DNA of 9,608 nt from Actinomycetota bacterium. GTDB lineage: Bacteria > Actinomycetota > Thermoleophilia > Gaiellales > Gaiellaceae. Below are positions 5,377-9,608 of this stretch, one piece after another. Below the pieces are notes generated by a model. The model worked only from the letters and a program-made list of their open reading frames with translations. It made no database searches and was not told the origin of the DNA. Location of the stretch: positions 1 through 9,608 of the forward strand of contig JACDAS010000329.1 in NCBI GenBank assembly GCA_013695295.1, given 5' to 3'. The translations under genes and the position numbers were made by a program. How positions within the stretch are numbered: position 1 is the first letter of the stretch; each line of letters begins with the position of its first letter.

Positions 5377-6168
5377 GTGGTGGGCGGGCTCTTCCTCCTC
5401 GCGATGATCGGTGCCACCGTGTTCGCGGCCCTCGCGGCGGGAGACCCGTTCCAGCCGAGCGAGACCATCCTCCGCAGCCCCTCGAGGCTGCACCCGCTCG
5501 GGACGGACGAGCTCGGTCGGGACATCCTGTCCCGGATCCTCAGCGGCGCAGCCACGACGTTGAAGATCGCGATCGTTCCTCCGGCCGTGGCCGCGGCAGT
5601 GGGCACTCTCGTCGGCCTACTCGCCGGGTACTACGGCGGCCTCCTCGACGAGGTGCTGCTCAAGCTGATGGAGTTCACGCTCGTCGTCCCGCGCTTTCTG
5701 ATCGCGCTCGTCGCCGCGGCATTCTTCGGGGGCCACCTCTGGCTCGTCGGCCTCGTCCTCGCCGCGACGTTCTGGCCCTCCACGGCACGGCTCGTGCGAG
5801 CCGAGACGATCTCGCTGCGCGAGCGCGAGTTCGTAGCGGCCAGCCGGTCGCTCGGAGCAAGCGACGGCTGGATCCTCTCCCGGCATCTCCTGCTCCTCGT
5901 CGCGCCCGTCGTGGCCGTCAACAGCTCCTTCCAGGCCGGACAGGCTGCATTGATCGAGGCGGGCCTGGCGTTCCTCGGCGTCGGCGACCGCAACGTCGTC
6001 TCGTGGGGCGCCATGCTCGCCGACGCGCAGTCCTACCTGCAGGTCGGCTGGTGGACATCCGTCTTCCCCGGGATCGCGCTCGCGTCAATGGTCTTGGCTC
6101 TGAACCTGCTCGGCGACGGACTCGCCGACACGTGGAACGTCCGGGGGCGAGAGGCGGCGCGCGGGTGA
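5377..6168 (+). CDS. ABC transporter permease, DppC/NikC type
   Basis: The second channel subunit, 263 aa from GTG 5377. It carries the DppC/NikC hallmark 'HPLGTDELGRDILSRILSGA' (39-58) after the first membrane span, and the EAA loop 'EREFVAASRSLGASDGWILS' (149-168) that contacts the ATPase. 'AGLAFLGVG' (195-203) and 'NLLGDGLADTWNVR' (243-256) match the family C-terminal part. GTG 5377 leaves no residues before the first span. A CTG at 5341, overlapping the permease-B stop as CTGA, would add 'MTVQHLLRSRRL', a basic cytoplasmic N-terminus usual for this family, so the true start may be 5341. No Shine-Dalgarno is evident at either site. No ATPase gene follows: 37 bp later the convergent hypE gene ends. 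A 2- or 4-nt-loop hairpin at 6184-6195 is too small to call a terminator. Confidence 0.9.
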   Translation: MVGGLFLLAMIGATVFAALAAGDPFQPSETILRSPSRLHPLGTDELGRDILSRILSGAATTLKIAIVPPAVAAAVGTLVGLLAGYYGGLLDEVLLKLMEFTLVVPRFLIALVAAAFFGGHLWLVGLVLAATFWPSTARLVRAETISLREREFVAASRSLGASDGWILSRHLLLLVAPVVAVNSSFQAGQAALIEAGLAFLGVGDRNVVSWGAMLADAQSYLQVGWWTSVFPGIALASMVLALNLLGDGLADTWNVRGREAARG

Positions 6169-6205
6169 CCAAAGCCCCGGCGCCTGCGTGCGCAGTTCTC
6201 TGACC

Positions 6206-7261
6206 TCAGCAGATCCTCGGTAGCGGGTCGCCGACGAGCATGTCCATCACGCGCCGGCCGCCAAACGACGTCTCCACGAGCACGAGGCCCGGTGGCTCGC
6301 TCTTCACCTCGCCGATGTCGGCGGCGTCCTCACAGCCCTCGAAGGCGCGCAGCGCCGCCAGCGCGTCCTGCGCACCCTCCGGGGCCACGAAGGCCACCAG
6401 CACCCCCTCGTTCGCGACGTACATCGGGTCGATGCCGAGGATCTCGCAGGCGCCCGCCACCGGAGGCCGCACCGGCACTTCGTTTTCGCGGACGAGCATC
6501 GCGGTGCCCGACGCCCGCGAAAGCTCGTTCAGCACAGAGGCGACACCGCCTCGGGTAGCGTCGCGGAGGCAGCGGAGCGCCGGCCCCGACGCCTCGAGCA
6601 GCGCGTCCACGGCAGGCCAGAGCGAGCGCGTGTCCGACTCGACGGCCGCGTCCAGCTCGAATTCGCCCCGAGCGAGCATCACCGCGGTGCCGTGTGCACC
6701 GATCGCTCCGGAGACGAGAATGCGGTCGCCCGGCCTCAGCGACGCCGGCGAGAGCCTCGCCCGCTCGTCGATCGCGCCGATGCCCGTCGTCGTCACGTAC
6801 ATCGAGTCGCAGCGGCCCCGCTCCACGACCTTCGTGTCGCCCGCGACGACCTCGACGCCCGCGCTGCGGGCGGCCGCAGCGATCGCCTCCACCTCGGCCC
6901 GGAGCTCGTCGGCGGGCAGGCCCTCCTCGAGCACGAGCGCGAGGGCCAGCGCGAGCGGGCGGGCACCCGCCATCGCGAGGTCGTTGACGGTGCCGTTGAC
7001 CGCGAGCTCCCCGATCGAGCCGCCGGGGAAGCGGATCGGCTTGACGACGAAGCTGTCGGTGGTGAAGGCCAGGCCGTCGAGCCGGGCAGCGTCGTCGAGC
7101 TCGCTCAGACCGAACGCGGGCGCAAGGAGCCCTTCGATCAGCGTCAGCGTCGCCTTGCCGCCCGCCCCGTGAGCCATCGTGATTCGGTCGTCGCGGAAGC
7201 GCAGCGGCTTCGAACGAACGCGCTCGATCAATGTCAGCGCGCGACCCTCGCGCTCGGTCAC
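6206..7261 (-). CDS. hypE: Carbamoyl dehydratase HypE (hydrogenase maturation)
   Basis: HypE (351 aa, normal length) dehydrates the thiocarbamate carried on its own C-terminal cysteine, using ATP, to the thiocyanate that supplies CN ligands for the hydrogenase Fe. The C-terminus is the diagnostic '...VGDPLPRIC' with Cys351 as the carrier. The PurM/AIR-synthetase-like N-domain shows 'ITMAHGAGGKATLTLIEGLL' (27-46), 'FTTDSFVVKPIRFPGGSIGE' and 'VVAGDTKVVERG', then 'DATRGGVASVLNELS' in the ATP-binding region. The start is GTG 7261, overlapping the hypD stop by four bases (GTGA), which implies translational coupling. It is the last gene of the leftward hypC-hypC'-hypD-hypE operon and ends convergently with the transporter. 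It is not SelD: the C-terminal PRIC and the neighbours settle this. Confidence 0.97.
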   Translation of the reverse strand: MTEREGRALTLIERVRSKPLRFRDDRITMAHGAGGKATLTLIEGLLAPAFGLSELDDAARLDGLAFTTDSFVVKPIRFPGGSIGELAVNGTVNDLAMAGARPLALALALVLEEGLPADELRAEVEAIAAAARSAGVEVVAGDTKVVERGRCDSMYVTTTGIGAIDERARLSPASLRPGDRILVSGAIGAHGTAVMLARGEFELDAAVESDTRSLWPAVDALLEASGPALRCLRDATRGGVASVLNELSRASGTAMLVRENEVPVRPPVAGACEILGIDPMYVANEGVLVAFVAPEGAQDALAALRAFEGCEDAADIGEVKSEPPGLVLVETSFGGRRVMDMLVGDPLPRIC

Positions 7262-8373
7262 ACGACCTCCCGCTCACGCGCGAAGCGGCCGTAGTTGTAG
7301 TACGCCGCGCACGCGCCCTCAGACGACACCATACAGGTGCCGATCGGCCGCTCGGGCGTGCAGGCCGTGCCGAAGACCTTGCACTCCCAGGGCTTGATGA
7401 CGCCCTTCAGCACCTCGCCGCACTGGCATGCCTTGGGATCGGCCACGCGTACGCCCGGGACGTCGAAGCGAAGTTCCGCGTCGTAGTCGCGATAGGCCTC
7501 CGACAGTTTCAACCCGCTATGGGAGATGAAGCCGAGCCCGCGCCACTCGAAGTGCGGTCGCAGCTCGAACACCTCCCGTAGCACCGCAAGCGCGGCTGGA
7601 TTGCCCTCGTATGGAACAACCCGGCTGTACTGATTCTCGACCTCGCACCGTCCCTCGGCGAGCTGCGCGAGCACCATGTGCACCGACTGGAGCAGGTCCA
7701 GGGGCTCGAAGCCCGAGATGACGACGGGCCGGTTGTAGTCCGCGGGGATGAACTCGAACGGGCGGGCACCGACGACGGTGGAGACGTGGCCTGGTCCGAT
7801 GAACCCGTCGAGCCGCAGATCCGGGCTTTCGAGCAGTGCTCGCAGCGGCGGCACGATCGTCACGTGGTTGGAGACGACAGTGAAGTTCGGCACCCCGTCA
7901 GCCTTCGCACGCTTCAGTGTCAGCGCAGTGGAGGGGGCGGTCGTCTCGAAACCGACGGCGAAGAAGACGACCTCGCGGTCGGGGTTCTCCCTCGCGATTC
8001 GCAGTGCATCGAGCGGCGAGTAGACCATCCGGATATCGGCATTCTCGGCCTTTGCCTCGAGGAAGCTCCCGCTGCCGCCCGGCACCCGCATCATGTCGCC
8101 GAAGCAGGTGAGGATGACCTCCTGACGCCGCGCGATCGCGATCCCGTCGTCAACGCGCCCCATCGGGATCACGCACACGGGGCAGCCGGGCCCGTGCACG
8201 AGCTCGACGTTCTCCGGCAGCAGGTCGTCGACGCCGTGCTTGTAGATCGTGTGCGTATGGCCGCCGCAGACCTCCATGATCTTGTAGTGCCGGCCCGGCA
8301 CCACCGTCGCAACGATCTCGCTCGCAAGCACACGGCCGAGCTCGGCGTCCCGGTACTCATCGACGTACTTCAT
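7258..8373 (-). CDS. hypD: Hydrogenase maturation factor HypD
   Basis: HypD (371 aa) is the iron-sulfur scaffold on which, together with HypC, the Fe(CN)2CO unit is assembled. Key residues are present: Cys36 in 'MEVCGGHTHTIYKHG' (33-47), Cys64 and Cys67 in 'GPGCPVCV' (61-68), and 'GFETTAP' (141-147). The C-terminal cysteines are Cys316 and Cys318 in 'KACQCGEVLKG', Cys331 in 'KPWECKVFG', and Cys338, Cys347 and Cys355, a subset of which bind the [4Fe-4S] cluster. The frame is open to 8565, but the extension is antisense-like, basic and low in complexity. The ATG at 8373 gives the family N-terminus 'MKYVDEYRDAELG' and overlaps the upstream stop as ATGA. The next gene, hypE, overlaps by four bases. 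Confidence 0.97.
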   Translation of the reverse strand: MKYVDEYRDAELGRVLASEIVATVVPGRHYKIMEVCGGHTHTIYKHGVDDLLPENVELVHGPGCPVCVIPMGRVDDGIAIARRQEVILTCFGDMMRVPGGSGSFLEAKAENADIRMVYSPLDALRIARENPDREVVFFAVGFETTAPSTALTLKRAKADGVPNFTVVSNHVTIVPPLRALLESPDLRLDGFIGPGHVSTVVGARPFEFIPADYNRPVVISGFEPLDLLQSVHMVLAQLAEGRCEVENQYSRVVPYEGNPAALAVLREVFELRPHFEWRGLGFISHSGLKLSEAYRDYDAELRFDVPGVRVADPKACQCGEVLKGVIKPWECKVFGTACTPERPIGTCMVSSEGACAAYYNYGRFAREREVV

Positions 8374-8573
8374 GCTGCCCTGGTCAGAGCTGTGCCTGCG
8401 TGAACGAGCAGGGCCTCGCCCGGAGCGACTTCTCCCACGAGATCGGTCATCACGTCCGTAGCGTTCCCATCGGGGTCGACGCAACGCGCTAGCCCCGATC
8501 CGTCCGTCTCGACCACGAGCATCCGCACCGCCTCGTCCGAGCAGGTCACACAGCGATCCGCGCAACTGCTCAC
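8370..8573 (-). CDS. Short HypC/HupF-like protein with CxxxCxxC N-terminus
   Basis: A 67-aa protein related to the HypC/HybG/HupF chaperones: the core 'GLARCVDPDGNATDVMTDLVGEVAPGEALLVHAGTAL' (27-63) matches the beta-barrel of HypC, ending in the family-like 'LLVHAGTAL'. It does not begin with Met-Cys, whose Cys2 carries the iron in canonical HypC. Instead it starts 'MSSCADRCVTCSDEA', with Cys4, Cys8 and Cys11, plus Cys31. These could bind a metal (inference). Start is GTG 8573, overlapping the hypC stop as GTGA, and its stop overlaps hypD as ATGA, so it is translated as part of the hyp operon. It may be a dedicated partner of HypD or of one hydrogenase large subunit. It is probably not a pseudogene, since length and junctions are intact. 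Confidence 0.85.
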   Translation of the reverse strand: MSSCADRCVTCSDEAVRMLVVETDGSGLARCVDPDGNATDVMTDLVGEVAPGEALLVHAGTALTRAA

Positions 8574-8848
8574 TCGATGATGCTCGCCTTCAGTTCCTCG
8601 AGCTCGCTCTCGTACGCCTCACCGAGCTGCTTGAGCAGCGCGAGTGTGGCGTGCGCCTCTTCCTCGTCCACCTTCGAGAGCGCGAAGCCGACGTGGATCA
8701 GCACCCAGTCGCCGGCGCGAACGTCGTTACCGTCGCCGACGAGGAGGCCGACGTTGACATTCCGCCGCACGCCAGCGACGTCGACGCGCGCGAGGTTGTG
8801 CTCCTCGTCGACGATCTCCATCACCTGACCGGGGATAGCGAGGCACAT
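8570..8848 (-). CDS. hypC: Hydrogenase assembly chaperone HypC
   Basis: HypC (92 aa) binds HypD and shuttles the Fe(CN)2CO group to the immature hydrogenase large subunit. The N-terminus 'MCLAIPGQVMEI' is diagnostic; Cys2 becomes the iron ligand once Met1 is removed. 'GDWVLIHVGFALSKVDEEEA' (46-65) is the conserved second half, followed by an acidic helix (about 66-92). The frame is open upstream to 9484, but that overlaps hypF on the other strand, so the ATG at 8848 is the start. A purine-rich GAGAGGGGGG lies upstream (8877-8868), somewhat far (about 19 nt) to be an ideal ribosome binding site. It is the first gene of the four-gene leftward operon and diverges from hypF. Confidence 0.95.
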   Translation of the reverse strand: MCLAIPGQVMEIVDEEHNLARVDVAGVRRNVNVGLLVGDGNDVRAGDWVLIHVGFALSKVDEEEAHATLALLKQLGEAYESELEELKASIIE

Positions 8849-8959
8849 GGCGGCTGATTCCCTACCCCCCTCTCGTGCGACAGGCGTCCACAATGCGAGG
8901 ATCTGGCATTCCACGCTCGATCCAAACGAGCGATCCTTCGGTGAGCGAGGCCATAAACA
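8849..8959. promoter_or_regulatory. Divergent hypC/hypF intergenic region
   Basis: These 111 bp separate the divergent hypC and hypF starts and must hold the promoter of the hypC operon and probably that of hypF. No convincing -35/-10 pair is visible on either strand. Two structured elements are present. One is a hairpin CGCTCG (8914-8919) with CGAGCG (8927-8932) around a 7-base loop. The other is a 9-bp inverted repeat, TCTGGCATT (8902-8910) and AATGCCAGA (8959-8967), whose right arm covers the hypF ATG. Either could be an operator or an mRNA structure; neither is proven. Confidence 0.45.
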
Positions 8960-9608
8960 ATGCCAGAGATAAGGCGCCACCGCTTCCGTGTCAAGGGAGT
9001 CGTGCAGGGCGTCGGCTTCCGGCCGTTCGTCTACCGGATCGCCCGCCGGCACGGCCTCACGGGTTTCGTCCTCAACGACGGCGAGGGCGTCGTCGTCGAG
9101 GCCGAGGGCGAGACGGCGGCGCTCAAGCGATTCGCCGCCGCGCTCGTCGACGAGGCGCCCGGCCTGGCCAGGGTCGAGTCGGTCGAGGTGCGTCCGGTCG
9201 AGCTCCGGGGCGACTCGAAGTTCGTGATCGAGCTGAGCGACGCGCGCGGCGAGAAGGCGCTGATCCCGGCAGACATCGCGACCTGCGACGACTGTCTGCG
9301 CGAGCTCTTCGACCCGGACGACCGCCGTTTCCGCTACCCGTTCGTCAACTGCACCCAGTGTGGGCCGCGCTTCACGATCGTGACAGGCGTCCCCTACGAC
9401 CGGCCGCTGACGACGATGGCGGGCTTCCCGCTCTGCGCCGACTGCACCCGTGAGTACGAGGATCCGGCCGACCGGCGCTTTCACGCCGAGCCGATCGCTT
9501 GCCCCGCCTGCGGCCCTTCGCTCTCACTCCCGCTCGACGAGGCGGTCGACCTGCTGCGTGCCGGCGCGATCCTCGCCGTCAAGGGACTCGGCGGCTACCA
9601 CCTCGCCT
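8960..9608 (+). CDS. hypF: Carbamoyltransferase HypF, N-terminal part (runs off the right edge)
   Basis: HypF takes carbamoyl phosphate, makes carbamoyl-adenylate and loads the carbamoyl group on HypE, the first step of CN ligand synthesis. Only the first 216 codons are in the window. Residues 1-92 are an acylphosphatase domain with 'VKGVVQGVGFRPFVYRIA' (11-28), catalytic Arg21, and Asn39 in 'GFVLND'. Then come the two zinc motifs: Cys109-x2-Cys112-x18-Cys131-x2-Cys134 and Cys159-x2-Cys162-x18-Cys181-x2-Cys184. From about 193, 'DEAVDLLRAGAILAVKGLGGYHLA' begins the YrdC-like domain. The ATG at 8960 gives the usual short leader before the acylphosphatase domain; GAGCGAGG at 8943-8950 is a plausible ribosome binding site. 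It is transcribed divergently from hypC. Confidence 0.96.
   Translation, partial: MPEIRRHRFRVKGVVQGVGFRPFVYRIARRHGLTGFVLNDGEGVVVEAEGETAALKRFAAALVDEAPGLARVESVEVRPVELRGDSKFVIELSDARGEKALIPADIATCDDCLRELFDPDDRRFRYPFVNCTQCGPRFTIVTGVPYDRPLTTMAGFPLCADCTREYEDPADRRFHAEPIACPACGPSLSLPLDEAVDLLRAGAILAVKGLGGYHLA

Noticed and set aside
6184..6195. CTGCGTGCGCAG hairpin between convergent transporter and hypE genes as a terminator
   Set aside because: The stem is only 4-5 bp with a 2-4 nt loop and only a short TTCT after it.
6206..7261. HypE read as SelD, a related fold that would have supported selenium metabolism
   Set aside because: The C-terminal PRIC and the hypC-hypD operon context identify HypE; there is no N-terminal Sec/Cys loop typical of SelD.
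8374..8565. N-terminal extension of HypD to 435 aa
   Set aside because: The extension overlaps the short HypC-like gene in another frame, is Arg/Gly-rich, and the ATG at 8373 gives the family N-terminus.
1..9608. CRISPR arrays, tRNA/rRNA genes, insertion sequences or phage genes
   Set aside because: No repeat-spacer pattern, tRNA-like cloverleaf, transposase or integrase was seen on either strand by eye.

Overview
The window is about 9.6 kb of very GC-rich bacterial DNA. GTG starts are common, gene junctions overlap tightly, and the codon usage and protein style look like a high-GC actinobacterium, possibly class Thermoleophilia. That lineage call is an inference from style, not from a marker gene. 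The content is an accessory locus for assembling a [NiFe] hydrogenase. No hydrogenase structural subunit, hypA or hypB lies inside the window.

Left part (1-2622): a TPR-repeat protein gene runs leftward off the edge. Divergent from it is a rightward run of four genes: a hydrogenase maturation endopeptidase, a CooC-type nickel-chaperone ATPase, a small winged-helix protein with a cysteine-rich tail, and a PadR-family regulator. The cooC gene is the highlight. Its frame is interrupted once, by a TGA exactly where the first Cys of the family's metal-binding CxC motif belongs. The TGA sits in the lower stem of a 41-nt hairpin resembling a bacterial SECIS element. The simplest reading is a selenocysteine-containing CooC-like ATPase (U107-L108-C109), which I do not recall as a described selenoprotein family.

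Middle part (2623-6168): a 121-bp spacer with a perfect 10-bp palindrome and a possible promoter leads into a three-gene ABC importer set of the peptide/nickel (Dpp/Nik) type: a periplasmic-type binding protein and two permeases. No ATPase genes follow. In this context nickel is an attractive substrate, but the sequence alone does not prove it.

Right part (6206-9608): a leftward operon hypC - short hypC-like - hypD - hypE, in which every junction is a 4-nt GTGA or ATGA overlap. From the same 111-bp spacer, hypF runs rightward and is cut by the window edge.

How they fit: HypF and HypE make the cyanide ligands, and HypC and HypD assemble and carry the Fe(CN)2CO unit. The CooC-like ATPase may supply nickel, possibly in place of HypB. 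The endopeptidase then trims the large subunit. The transporter may import nickel, and the two small regulators may tie the locus to metal or redox state.
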